DNA of 55,441 nt from an uncultured Actinomycetes bacterium (GTDB taxonomy: Bacteria; Actinomycetota; Acidimicrobiia; Acidimicrobiales; RAAP-2): contig CAIKUQ010000053.1 of assembly GCA_903830655.1 (NCBI GenBank), positions 1 to 55,441 of the forward strand, in the 5' to 3' direction. Position numbers and translations under genes: made by a program. Shown here piece by piece: positions 1 through 7,543 of this stretch. Numbering within the stretch: the first letter of the stretch is position 1; each line of letters opens with the position of its first letter. The notes beneath the pieces are model-generated. The model did not search any database. It was not told where the DNA came from and was given only the letters and a program-made list of their open reading frames with translations.

Positions 1-1
1 C

Positions 2-430
2 ACTGAAGGTTCAACGATTTACAAGCTAGGCGAGTTCGCCATCTTCACCGGAGACACCCTCTTTCTCGAAAGTGTTGGACGACCCGACCTAGCGGACCAA
101 GCACTGGCCTTTGCGGAGAATCTCTACCAGAGTCTCCACGAAAAGATTCTGCCGTTGGATGACAACTTCATGGTCTTTCCCGCCCACTTTGGCGCGGTGG
201 TTGAAGTGCACGCAGGAGCGATGGTCGCCAAGCCTCTCGGAGCATTGCGAAAGACCTTGGCCCCACTTAGCTTTTCGCGCGAAGAGTTCATTCAGTGGGC
301 CGTCAAGAGCGCGAAAGACCGCCCACCTAATTACCAGCACATCGTTCGAATTAATGCGGGACTAGAGACAAATAGCGATGAGGCGATGGAGAGCGAACTG
401 GGACCGAATCGCTGCGCGATCGCTAGTTAA
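2..430 (+). CDS. MBL-fold metallohydrolase, C-terminal part (5' end outside window)
   Basis: The reading frame is open from the window edge to TAA at 428-430, so only the last 142 residues are present. The segment TGDTLFLESVGRPDL is the typical second half of a metallo-beta-lactamase fold of the glyoxalase II / persulfide dioxygenase / rhodanese-associated type, carrying the metal-bridging Asp. A later FPAHFGA supplies the last metal-binding His. The tail ends with the PPNY...GPNRCA pattern common in actinobacterial members of this group. The substrate cannot be told: sulfur-compound or thioester hydrolysis are both possible, and an N-terminal or C-terminal rhodanese partner cannot be assessed. 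Its 3' end overlaps the convergent next gene by 8 bp. Confidence 0.8.
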   Translation, partial: TEGSTIYKLGEFAIFTGDTLFLESVGRPDLADQALAFAENLYQSLHEKILPLDDNFMVFPAHFGAVVEVHAGAMVAKPLGALRKTLAPLSFSREEFIQWAVKSAKDRPPNYQHIVRINAGLETNSDEAMESELGPNRCAIAS

Positions 431-1511
431 GCCGCTTCCAAGTGGTGCCATCGGCGCCATCTTGGATTTCAATGCCCACGAGCAACAAAGAATCGCGTAG
501 TTCGTCAGACAACGCCCAATCTTTTTCTTGCCGTGCACGATTGCGCCGTGCAACAAGTGCGTCAATAAGCTTGGTTGGATCAAAATTACTCTCCGAACCA
601 TGAGTGGCCAATGTTGTGAGGCGAGCAATTGCCGCGGCCGCATCTGACCCACCCGACCCTGCTTTATGCGCGAGTTCTTCGACCGAGTCCGGGTCAACGG
701 GGGATATTGGCTTCGTACTATTAGGCACGCCCGTTCCCAGCTCACCTAACGGTACCGTTGTGCCCGATTCGAAGACTTGATTTATCGAACCGCTAATCCA
801 GTGCACGGTGCCTTTGCCAAGTACTTCCAGAGTTGCGCTCTCGAGGTCAATGACGGCAGCGGTATGTTCGTCGATGCCGAGAACCGAAAAGCCTTCGGGT
901 AGCTGCTCGATGAGTTCATCTAAGCGCCGACGACCGATGTAGCAACAGCTCGTGTCGTAGTTCGCACCTTCGGCGTTGTCAAAGTGGGGGATCACTGCGG
1001 CGTTTAGGCCGGCGAGTTCCAACAGATTCAACCCGTCGAGCCAGTAGGGGGCATCTCCTACTTTGTAGATCTCGTAGATAGGGGCCGTGAAGCGACCAGT
1101 CGTTAAAGCCGCCGCCGAGGAGAAACAGACCACACCGCCACTCTGCAAAACGCCCTTCAGGGTCGACCCGAGGTCTAGTGGCGTCCACTGGGTTAAGGCG
1201 AAGCTCGGACTGCCTGGTCCGGCAAAGACGTAGTTGGAGGACTCGACCGCCTGCTTGAACTGCTCGCGAGCCACTACCGAGCTTCCTAAGAAGTATTGGA
1301 AGGGGACCGGGGTGATTGAAGTGGTGAGGGAAACATCGAAATATTGAACGATTTTTTCCGTCATTTGCCTGACGTTTTCTTGGAAACCGTAAGGGGTGTC
1401 AAGAGAGATGGCCTGAGGCTGGGCCAAACGGTTCAGTAAGTTTCGGTGGACCTTGGTCATCGATGGACCAATTTCACCCGAACCCATGAGAGCGAGAATC
1501 CCGAGCGGCAT
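423..1511 (-). CDS. S51/cyanophycinase-like protein with CysRS-like C-terminal tail
   Basis: 362 residues. Residues 1-240 look like a class I glutamine-amidotransferase-like / peptidase S51 (cyanophycinase, dipeptidase E) fold: AGPGSPSFAL near 98-106, a nucleophile-elbow-like FSSAAAL at 130-136 with candidate Ser131/132, and IPHFDN near 174-179. Residues about 315-362 are clearly similar to the extreme C-terminus of the CysS encoded at 5808-7184: both share AR..K.W...D.LRDSL...G, then D...GT...R. The fusion suggests a tRNA- or cysteine-related role, but no function is established. The ATG is preceded by TACGAT six bases upstream, so it is probably leaderless. It is convergent with the MBL gene and divergent from the small membrane protein. 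Confidence 0.7.
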   Translation of the reverse strand: MPLGILALMGSGEIGPSMTKVHRNLLNRLAQPQAISLDTPYGFQENVRQMTEKIVQYFDVSLTTSITPVPFQYFLGSSVVAREQFKQAVESSNYVFAGPGSPSFALTQWTPLDLGSTLKGVLQSGGVVCFSSAAALTTGRFTAPIYEIYKVGDAPYWLDGLNLLELAGLNAAVIPHFDNAEGANYDTSCCYIGRRRLDELIEQLPEGFSVLGIDEHTAAVIDLESATLEVLGKGTVHWISGSINQVFESGTTVPLGELGTGVPNSTKPISPVDPDSVEELAHKAGSGGSDAAAAIARLTTLATHGSESNFDPTKLIDALVARRNRARQEKDWALSDELRDSLLLVGIEIQDGADGTTWKRLN

Positions 1512-1517
1512 GATTCA

Positions 1518-1523
1518 ATCGTA
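1518..1523 (-). promoter_or_regulatory. -10 element of leaderless S51-like gene
   Basis: On the minus strand the hexamer TACGAT lies six bases before the ATG at 1511. This fits the TANNNT actinobacterial -10 with transcription starting at or next to the start codon. No Shine-Dalgarno is present. Confidence 0.5.
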
Positions 1524-1553
1524 CCGTGGCGCCGAGTACCTGATTCCATTCGC

Positions 1554-1559
1554 TAGTTT
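1554..1559 (+). promoter_or_regulatory. -10 element before small membrane protein
   Basis: TAGTTT lies six bases before GTG 1566, the spacing seen at other probable leaderless genes here. A purine-rich GAGGTG (1561-1566) could instead act as ribosome binding site for ATG 1575. Confidence 0.45.
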
Positions 1560-1565
1560 TGAGGT

Positions 1566-2012
1566 GTGGCAAACATGATTATTGACATGCAGCGCAAAGC
1601 TCGAGGCAACGTAACTATTGGCATGGTCGTTTGGTCTTTGCTCATGGCCGCTGACCTTTTCATGATTATTCTCCTCGGCCATAAGCTCGGCACCCAAAAC
1701 CTCTTCGGTCTCATTGGCTTTGGAATCTGCGTATTGTTTGGTTTCTTCTTGGGCTGGCAACGTCGTAGCGCAGCGCTCTTCGCCGCTCCAATGGTGAGTT
1801 GGTTCTTTGGGTGGTTCCCCGTACTCGTCGCGTCAATGATTCACTGGGGCGTTATCAAAGGATTCCTACTTGGAATGCTGTTCGACACCTTCGGCTGGGT
1901 ACTCATCGCGTTCTCTGAAATAGTTCTTCTAGGCGCCGGTGCGCTCGTAGTTCGACTCTTTCGCGGTGGGTCGAAAGACGTTGACGTAATTATTAACGTC
2001 TCGAAGGACTAG
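1566..2012 (+). CDS. Small integral membrane protein, unknown function
   Basis: 148 residues if it starts at GTG 1566, 145 if at ATG 1575. The protein is dominated by hydrophobic stretches: about 16-37, 45-62, a Trp/Phe-rich segment about 70-90, and 98-130. That suggests four transmembrane helices, with a charged cytoplasmic tail (RLFRGGSKDVDV). I recognise no family. It is transcribed away from the S51-like gene and ends in a CTAG shared with the stop codon of the convergent TetR gene. The start is ambiguous: TAGTTT plus six bases favours leaderless translation from GTG 1566, whereas GAGGTG eight bases before ATG 1575 would act as a ribosome binding site. Confidence 0.7.
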   Translation: MANMIIDMQRKARGNVTIGMVVWSLLMAADLFMIILLGHKLGTQNLFGLIGFGICVLFGFFLGWQRRSAALFAAPMVSWFFGWFPVLVASMIHWGVIKGFLLGMLFDTFGWVLIAFSEIVLLGAGALVVRLFRGGSKDVDVIINVSKD

Positions 2013-2620
2013 TTCGCTTGCAGCAGCAAAAACGCTGCTTCGTACAACTCCCACACCTCGTCGTCGGTGACCTTCGCTCCTGCTTTTACATCTTGAATAA
2101 CGAAACCGATGCGAACGCCAATGATGATAAAAGCCAAGAGGTCAGGGTTAATCGCTTCGGTAATGCTTCCATTGCTTTGCGCGAAATGAATGAGATTGAC
2201 CAGGGCATCGTGATGCCGAGCGGTGAGTAAAGCAACTTCTTTTTCCGAATCTTCGTCGTAGAGGGTCGCGGCTAATCCTTGCAGGCGAAGGCGTCGCGAC
2301 TCTTCATAAGTGTCTTCGGGGTCCTTAACAATCTCACGGACGTGTTGGAAAAATTCATGAGCGGTTTCAAAGGGTTTGGACGGCGGCTGAAATAGTGCAA
2401 TCTCACGCTCAACCTGCGCGGTCAGAAGAAAGAGATAGGCCTCAGAGATAATTTCCTCGCGAGACTTAAAATGTTTATAGATGTAGGGGATTGTTACACC
2501 TAGAGACTCTGCGAGATCGCGCATACGAAAGCTCGGTGGCCCGCCATCAAGCAGCAGCCGCGAAGCGTGCTCTAAGACCAACATCTTGGTGAATGCGGAA
2601 GATTGCTTGTAGGTAGTCAT
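2009..2620 (-). CDS. TetR/AcrR family transcriptional regulator
   Basis: 203 residues, the usual size for the family. The N-terminal helix-turn-helix is at about residues 31-52 (FRMRDLAESLGVTIPYIYKH), followed by FKSREE, the standard TetR start of helix 4. The remainder is a divergent all-helical ligand-binding domain. It is divergent from the DUF3293 gene with 72 bp between them, so that gene or its own promoter are the nearest candidate targets; I found no convincing palindromic operator in the gap. Its stop codon interlocks with the stop of the preceding membrane-protein gene (CTAG at 2009-2012). Ligand unknown. Confidence 0.88.
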   Translation of the reverse strand: MTTYKQSSAFTKMLVLEHASRLLLDGGPPSFRMRDLAESLGVTIPYIYKHFKSREEIISEAYLFLLTAQVEREIALFQPPSKPFETAHEFFQHVREIVKDPEDTYEESRRLRLQGLAATLYDEDSEKEVALLTARHHDALVNLIHFAQSNGSITEAINPDLLAFIIIGVRIGFVIQDVKAGAKVTDDEVWELYEAAFLLLQAN

Positions 2621-2692
2621 TGTTCTTTCTTATGCACGAAGACTCTTTGCCGGACAAGTGCTCTAAATTGGTCTTATTGAGGAAAAGGCCTT

Positions 2693-3232
2693 GTGCCTTT
2701 TGATTGGGCACTCAGCAGTCTATGTGCCCAAAAGCTCATTAGACCGGCGGGGTCCCTGCCCGCGGACCCATATTTTTTAGTATTGGCTATGCCCCATTTG
2801 CGTCGCTACTGGTTTGCCAAGCCGCTCACGCCAGAATTATTGGCGGCCTACCAATCGCCACCCACCGAGTTAGTCATTGGGGGAGATGGTGCATGGCTTA
2901 CCCCCGCTGAAGCGAGAAAAGCTAAAGGGGCCTTCGTTGTCATCACCCCAGATAATCCAGCGAGCACATTACTTACCGAGGAGCAAAATTCTGCCCGTCG
3001 TTCACGATTTCTTAGGCAGATCAAAAAACGGGGAATAGAGTCCACCCCTACGCGAGCTCGGAATCTCGAAGGAATATGGCCCGACGAGCTGGGCTTGGCT
3101 TTGTGGGGGCTGGCGCCTTCCGCGGCCCAAAGCATTGCTCGGCATTGGGGCCAATTCGCTTTTTACCGTGTTGACGAAAAAGGAGTCAGCGTAGTTGTGA
3201 CGGAGCGCTTACGCCTCTTCAGTCGGGGCTAG
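2693..3232 (+). CDS. DUF3293 family protein
   Basis: 179 residues starting at GTG 2693, with GAGGAAAAGG just upstream as ribosome binding site. The central pattern VVITPDNPASTLLTEEQNSA is the hallmark of DUF3293: an I-T-x-x-N-P-x-S segment followed by N and R residues. The family-like C-terminus contains SIARHWGQFAFYRVDE. The function of the family is unknown. Compared with short family members the protein has an extra N-terminal segment (about 50 residues). The 3' end overlaps the convergent valS by 24 bp. Confidence 0.75.
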   Translation: MPFDWALSSLCAQKLIRPAGSLPADPYFLVLAMPHLRRYWFAKPLTPELLAAYQSPPTELVIGGDGAWLTPAEARKAKGAFVVITPDNPASTLLTEEQNSARRSRFLRQIKKRGIESTPTRARNLEGIWPDELGLALWGLAPSAAQSIARHWGQFAFYRVDEKGVSVVVTERLRLFSRG

Positions 3233-5788
3233 CACTACGACAATTGAAACGTCGCTTGCCAGCTGATAGTCAAACCGCAGTACCGAGCCCGCATCTCGAA
3301 GTTCACCTTTACCGATTTGTGATGCGGCAATGAAGTCTTCGGGCCCAAAAACTGTGCAGCTTGCAACTTTGGCTTTTTGCCCAACTTTGGCCAAACTTTT
3401 TTCGCGTCGTATCGCTTCGAGTACTTGACCAACGGTATCCAGTGAGCGTTGCGTTGAAATAGGAACTGCGTCAAGCTCGCTGAGAGTTGGCCATGGCGCT
3501 CCGTGGACCGAACCCGTCTGCCACCAGCTCCATACTTCGTCAGTGGCGAAGGGCAGGGTTGGGGCAAGGAGTCGCTGCAGAACTGATAGCGCGAGGGCCA
3601 AGGTAGCGAGCGCAGATCTTGTCTCGGCGCTACTTACATCTCGGTACGCACGAATCTTGACTAGTTCAACATAGTCGTCGCAGAATTGCCAGAAAAACTG
3701 TTCGATGCGTTCAAGGGCTCGAGCGTAGTCATAGGTGTCGTAGGCGTGGCCCGCCTCTTCAACCACTTTGCGCAAGGTAGTAATGAGGTCACGGTCTATC
3801 TCTTCGGTAATGAATGATGGGTCGTAGAGAGCATCCTCGCCAAGTACCCCCAACACAAACTTCGAAGCGTTGAGTAACTTAATGGCCAGACGTCGGCCAA
3901 CCTTCATCTGGGCTTCATCAATTGCGGTATCGGTACCGGGGCGACCAGATGCGGCCCAGTAGCGCAAAGCATCAGCACCGTGCAGATCAATGAGCGGCAT
4001 TGGTGTGACGACGTTACCGACCGACTTGCTCATCTTTTTGCGATCGGGGTCCAGGACCCATCCAGAGATCAAGGTATTGGTGAACGGCAACGATCCAAAG
4101 CCAAAGTGACTTCTCACTACCGTGGAGAAGAGCCAAGTACGAATGATTTCGTGCGCCTGTGGCCGCAGGTCCATTGGGAACACCCGTTCGAAGAGATCGG
4201 TACCCCATTTACCGGCGATTTGGGGAGTGAGCGAACTAGTTGCCCACGTGTCCATCACATCAGGGTCGCCAACGAATCCGTTAGCCGCGCCGCGCTGGTC
4301 CTCAGTGAAGCCAGCTGGTACATCGGTGGAAGGATCGGTTGGTAGCTGGTCAATGGTGGCCAGAATCGGTGCGTCGAAGTTGATCTCACCATGGGCATCC
4401 ACCGGATACCAGACGGGGAAGGGTACGCCAAAGAATCGTTGGCGTGAGATATTCCAATCGATATTCAGTCCCTCTACCCACGAACGGAAGCGGTGCTTCA
4501 TGAAGTCCGGGTGCCACGAGATTTGCTCACCGCGGGCGAGCAAATCACCCCGGTGCTCAATGGTGCGAACGAACCACTGTCGAGAGGTCACAATTTCAAG
4601 GGGACGCTCACCCTTTTCGTAGAACTTAACTGGGTGAGTTATCGCTCGGGGTTCGCCGATCAGTTGACCGGTTTCGCTGAGGGCCGACACTATGGCCATT
4701 TTGACCTGGTTCGTGTATTTACCTTCAAGTTCGGCGTACAGTGCGTTGGCAATTTCCGGAGTGGAGGAAGGGAATTCCTCGCTCGCGAAGTCAGCGGGGA
4801 TGAAACGCCCATCGCGACCAATAACCACGCGGGTTGGCAGCGACAACTCTCGCCACCACGTGACGTCGGTGGTATCACCGAAGGTGCAAATCATGGCGAT
4901 ACCCGATCCTTTTTCTGGATCAGCCAGTTCGTGGGCTAGGACTGGGACCGGAACATTGAATAGCGGGGTTAGGACGGTTGAGCCAAAGAGAGGCTGATAG
5001 CGCGCATCATCGGGGTGGGCCACGAGCGCAACGCAACTCGGGAGTAATTCAGGGCGGGTGGTTTCAATTTCAACTACACCCTGCGCGTCGGTGCGGGTGA
5101 AGGCAATGCGGTGGTACTGGCCCGGGCGTTCGCGGTCTTCGAGCTCCGCTTGTGAGACGGCAGTGCGAAAATCAATATCCCACAGTGTCGGGGCCACTTG
5201 AGAGTAGAGGTGACCGTTGGCGAGCATTTCGAGAAAACCACGTTGGGAAACAGACTGTGCCAGGGGCGAGATCGTGGAATACTCCAAACTCCAGTCGATA
5301 GACACACCAAGCTTCTGCCAGAGGTCTTTGAAGACTAATTCGTCACGCCCGGTGAGCAAATGACAGAGCTCGACAAAGTTTTTGCGAGAGATTGAAATCT
5401 TTGGATCAATGGGGGTCTCGGGCGCTACGAAGTCGGGGTCGTAGGGAAGGGAGGGGTCGCAACGGACCCCGAAGTAATTCTCCACTCGCCGTTCGGTGGG
5501 CAGCCCGTTGTCGTCCCAACCCATGGGGTAGAAGACCTTTTTGCCCGACATGCGTTGGTAGCGAGCGATGAGGTCGGCGTGGGTATAGCTAAAAACGTGT
5601 CCGATGTGGAGTGAGCCAGAAACCGTGGGAGGGGGCGTGTCGATGGAGTAGACCTCGGGGCGAGTGGCGGTCCGGTCAAAGCGGTATTGGCCATTACTTT
5701 CCCAACGTTGACGGAACTTGTCCTCCAAGCCCTCTAGCGAGGGCTTTTCGGGCAAAGAACGATCGGCGGGAGCGAGGGCATCAGACAT
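3209..5788 (-). CDS. valS: Valyl-tRNA synthetase
   Basis: 859 residues from ATG 5788. It charges tRNA-Val with valine in the cytoplasm. Class I signatures are clear: the HIGH box as GSLHIGHVFSYTHADL near the N-terminus, KKMSKSVGNVVTP for the KMSKS loop, an editing (CP1) domain between them, and an anticodon-binding region ending in a short lysine-rich segment without the long C-terminal coiled coil of many ValRS. An upstream in-frame ATG at 5872 would extend into cysS and add 28 non-conserved residues, so 5788 is preferred; it is also eight bases after a TAAACT -10 element. Divergent from cysS with only 19 bp between the start codons. Confidence 0.95.
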   Translation of the reverse strand: MSDALAPADRSLPEKPSLEGLEDKFRQRWESNGQYRFDRTATRPEVYSIDTPPPTVSGSLHIGHVFSYTHADLIARYQRMSGKKVFYPMGWDDNGLPTERRVENYFGVRCDPSLPYDPDFVAPETPIDPKISISRKNFVELCHLLTGRDELVFKDLWQKLGVSIDWSLEYSTISPLAQSVSQRGFLEMLANGHLYSQVAPTLWDIDFRTAVSQAELEDRERPGQYHRIAFTRTDAQGVVEIETTRPELLPSCVALVAHPDDARYQPLFGSTVLTPLFNVPVPVLAHELADPEKGSGIAMICTFGDTTDVTWWRELSLPTRVVIGRDGRFIPADFASEEFPSSTPEIANALYAELEGKYTNQVKMAIVSALSETGQLIGEPRAITHPVKFYEKGERPLEIVTSRQWFVRTIEHRGDLLARGEQISWHPDFMKHRFRSWVEGLNIDWNISRQRFFGVPFPVWYPVDAHGEINFDAPILATIDQLPTDPSTDVPAGFTEDQRGAANGFVGDPDVMDTWATSSLTPQIAGKWGTDLFERVFPMDLRPQAHEIIRTWLFSTVVRSHFGFGSLPFTNTLISGWVLDPDRKKMSKSVGNVVTPMPLIDLHGADALRYWAASGRPGTDTAIDEAQMKVGRRLAIKLLNASKFVLGVLGEDALYDPSFITEEIDRDLITTLRKVVEEAGHAYDTYDYARALERIEQFFWQFCDDYVELVKIRAYRDVSSAETRSALATLALALSVLQRLLAPTLPFATDEVWSWWQTGSVHGAPWPTLSELDAVPISTQRSLDTVGQVLEAIRREKSLAKVGQKAKVASCTVFGPEDFIAASQIGKGELRDAGSVLRFDYQLASDVSIVVVLAPTEEA

Positions 5789-5795
5789 TGTGGCG

Positions 5796-5802
5796 TAGTT
5801 TA
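5796..5802. promoter_or_regulatory. Shared bidirectional -10 element of valS and cysS
   Basis: The seven bases TAGTTTA contain TAGTTT on the plus strand (5796-5801), six bases before the cysS GTG. On the minus strand they contain TAAACT (5802-5797), eight bases before the valS ATG. Both fit TANNNT -10 boxes of leaderless genes, and no Shine-Dalgarno is present on either side. Confidence 0.55.
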
Positions 5803-5807
5803 GAACA

Positions 5808-7184
5808 GTGATTCGACTCTTTGATTCGCTTAAAACTGAGGTGCGCCCTCTGAGGCTGCGCGAACCGGGCAAGGTCTCGATGTACGTCTGTGGACCTACG
5901 GTCTACGGCCTGCCCCATATGGGGCACGGGCGATTCACCCTGGTCTGGGACATGCTGCGCCGATGGCTGACCTTCCAAGGGTACGACGTGAATTTTGTCT
6001 CGAATATCACCGACATCGATGACAAAATCATCAACCTCGCAGCGGCCCAGGGCACTACCGAGAGCGCCATCGCGGATCGATACGAGCAAGAGTGGTGGAC
6101 CGCTATGGCCAAGATAGGCGTGGCCCCACCGACCCATTCTCCCCACGCCACTGACTATGTCGCCGAGATGGTTACGTTGATTGAGGAACTGGCGAGCCAA
6201 GACATTGCCTACCGACTTAGCGATGGCATGTACTTTGACACCTCACGGGTTGCTGATTACGGTGCTCTAGCGGGTCAACCGCTTGACTCGTTGCGAGCGG
6301 GAGCTCGGATCGAAACAGTCGAAGAGAAGCGTTCACCACTTGATTTCGCCCTGTGGAAGAACGCCAAGGAGGGCGAGCCCTCCTGGCCAGCATCCTTTGG
6401 TGCGGGTCGGCCCGGCTGGCACACGGAGTGCGTCGTAATGAGTCTGGGACTACTCGGCGACGGTTTCGATCTGCACTGTGGAGGACTAGATCTTAAATTT
6501 CCGCACCATGAAAATGAACGAGCGCAAGCGGTCGCTTCGGGACATCCATTCGCTCAGCATTGGGCGCACAACGGTTTCGTTATGGTCGATGGCGAGAAGA
6601 TGAGTAAGTCGCTGGACAACTTCACCTCGCTCACCGACTTGTTGAACCGTACCGACCCTCGCGCCTACCGTCTCTTAGTACTGCGCTCGCACTACCGTTC
6701 GCCAATCGAGGTATCCCCGGCGACGATTGAAGATGCCGAGCGCGCACTCGACCGGCTCGACTCTTTGGCTCGGCGTTTCGAGCTGCCCGCACTGGCGGGA
6801 GAAGAATTTGTCTCAGCGGCGAACCAGCCAGCGGGAATGCTGAGTGACCGAGTGACCGAGTATCTCGAAGATGACCTCAACTCGCCATTAGCGGTGGCCG
6901 CTCTCTTTGAGGCCCTGAGTCAGGCCAACACCTTGGCCGACGAGGGCCAGGGGGATGAGGCACAGAATTTGGCCGAGGCGATCAATACGCTCTTTGGGGC
7001 GCTGGGTCTGACTTTGCGGGGTCAGAGCAGTGCAATTGACGCCGAAAGTGCCGAAATAGTCAAGCTCCGAGACCAGGCCCGGGAGGGCAAAAACTGGACC
7101 GAAGCGGACCGTTTGCGTGACAGTTTGGTGAAACTGGGTTGGGTAGTCGAAGATTCTCCCACCGGCACGGTAATCCGGCGCTAA
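5808..7184 (+). CDS. cysS: Cysteinyl-tRNA synthetase
   Basis: 458 residues, normal length for CysRS. Visible are the zinc-binding Cys28 in YVCGPTVYG, the HIGH variant PHMGHGR at about 37-43, HTECVVMS and PHHENERAQ for the other zinc ligands, and the KMSKS loop GEKMSKSLDNF. A C-terminal helical domain ends in a tail (WTEADRLRDSL...G) that is also found fused to the S51-like protein at 423-1511. GTG 5808 is the preferred start because it follows TAGTTT by six bases and gives the normal N-terminus (IRLFDSL). Divergent from valS. Confidence 0.96.
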   Translation: MIRLFDSLKTEVRPLRLREPGKVSMYVCGPTVYGLPHMGHGRFTLVWDMLRRWLTFQGYDVNFVSNITDIDDKIINLAAAQGTTESAIADRYEQEWWTAMAKIGVAPPTHSPHATDYVAEMVTLIEELASQDIAYRLSDGMYFDTSRVADYGALAGQPLDSLRAGARIETVEEKRSPLDFALWKNAKEGEPSWPASFGAGRPGWHTECVVMSLGLLGDGFDLHCGGLDLKFPHHENERAQAVASGHPFAQHWAHNGFVMVDGEKMSKSLDNFTSLTDLLNRTDPRAYRLLVLRSHYRSPIEVSPATIEDAERALDRLDSLARRFELPALAGEEFVSAANQPAGMLSDRVTEYLEDDLNSPLAVAALFEALSQANTLADEGQGDEAQNLAEAINTLFGALGLTLRGQSSAIDAESAEIVKLRDQAREGKNWTEADRLRDSLVKLGWVVEDSPTGTVIRR

Positions 7185-7216
7185 AAATGCTTTCGCATTA
7201 TTACCCATTGCTCAAC

Positions 7217-7222
7217 TAGATT
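7217..7222 (+). promoter_or_regulatory. Probable -10 element of the cold-shock gene
   Basis: TAGATT matches TANNNT. Transcription from about 7229 would give a roughly 60-nt leader containing the two alternative hairpins at 7243-7271 and the AAGGAGG ribosome binding site at 7281-7287. No convincing -35 box is visible. Confidence 0.4.
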
Positions 7223-7242
7223 TGGGACAGAGGTTGCCGTTG

Positions 7243-7271
7243 TGGTTCCTCCGGAACCAGGAAACTGGTTC
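7243..7271 (+). promoter_or_regulatory. Mutually exclusive hairpins in csp mRNA leader
   Basis: TGGTTCC (7243-7249) can pair with GGAACCA (7253-7259). The same 3' arm, as GAACCAG (7254-7260), can instead pair with CTGGTTC (7265-7271) around a GAAA tetraloop. The two 7-bp stems share bases and cannot form together. They lie just before the ribosome binding site. Confidence 0.5.
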
Positions 7272-7291
7272 TACAGAAACAAGGAGGCCGC

Positions 7292-7492
7292 ATGGCTACA
7301 GGAACCGTTAAGTGGTTCAATGACGAGAAGGGTTGGGGCTTCATCGCGTGTGAAGGCCAGCCAGATGTTTTCGTTCACTATTCAGAGATTCAAGGTGACG
7401 GTCGCAAGACCTTGGTGGAGGGCCAACAGGTTGAGTTCGACATCGAACCAGGTGACCGCGGCCCACTCGCCAAGCGAGTTGTGCTTCACTAA
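7292..7492 (+). CDS. Cold-shock domain protein
   Basis: 66 residues, the classic single OB-fold cold-shock protein. RNP1 is present as KGWGFIAC at about 12-19 and RNP2 as VFVHYSEI at about 26-33, followed by a basic/acidic C-terminus. It binds single-stranded RNA/DNA and acts as an RNA chaperone. ATG 7292 has a near-perfect AAGGAGG at 7281-7287, unlike most genes in the window. The gene is monocistronic: promoter and structured leader upstream, strong hairpin terminator downstream. The glycine-rich final [11 protein letters not shown] is typical of actinobacterial CspA-like proteins. Confidence 0.95.
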   Translation: MATGTVKWFNDEKGWGFIACEGQPDVFVHYSEIQGDGRKTLVEGQQVEFDIEPGDRGPLAKRVVLH

Positions 7493-7511
7493 GTAACTAC
7501 GCATTAAGCAG

Positions 7512-7543
7512 AAATCGCCGCCTTCGGGCGGCGATTTTTGTTT
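7512..7543 (+). terminator. Intrinsic terminator after csp
   Basis: AAATCGCCGCC (7512-7522), a TTCG loop (7523-7526) and GGCGGCGATTT (7527-7537) form an 11-bp GC-rich stem followed by a T-rich run. The flanking A-rich left side could also terminate the convergent TetR transcript ending at 7544. Confidence 0.9.

Noticed and set aside
3209..3232. 24-bp overlap between DUF3293 and valS as a frameshift artefact
   Set aside because: Both C-termini end naturally (valS with VVVLAPTEEA, DUF3293 with ERLRLFSRG), and similar overlaps occur at most other convergent pairs here.
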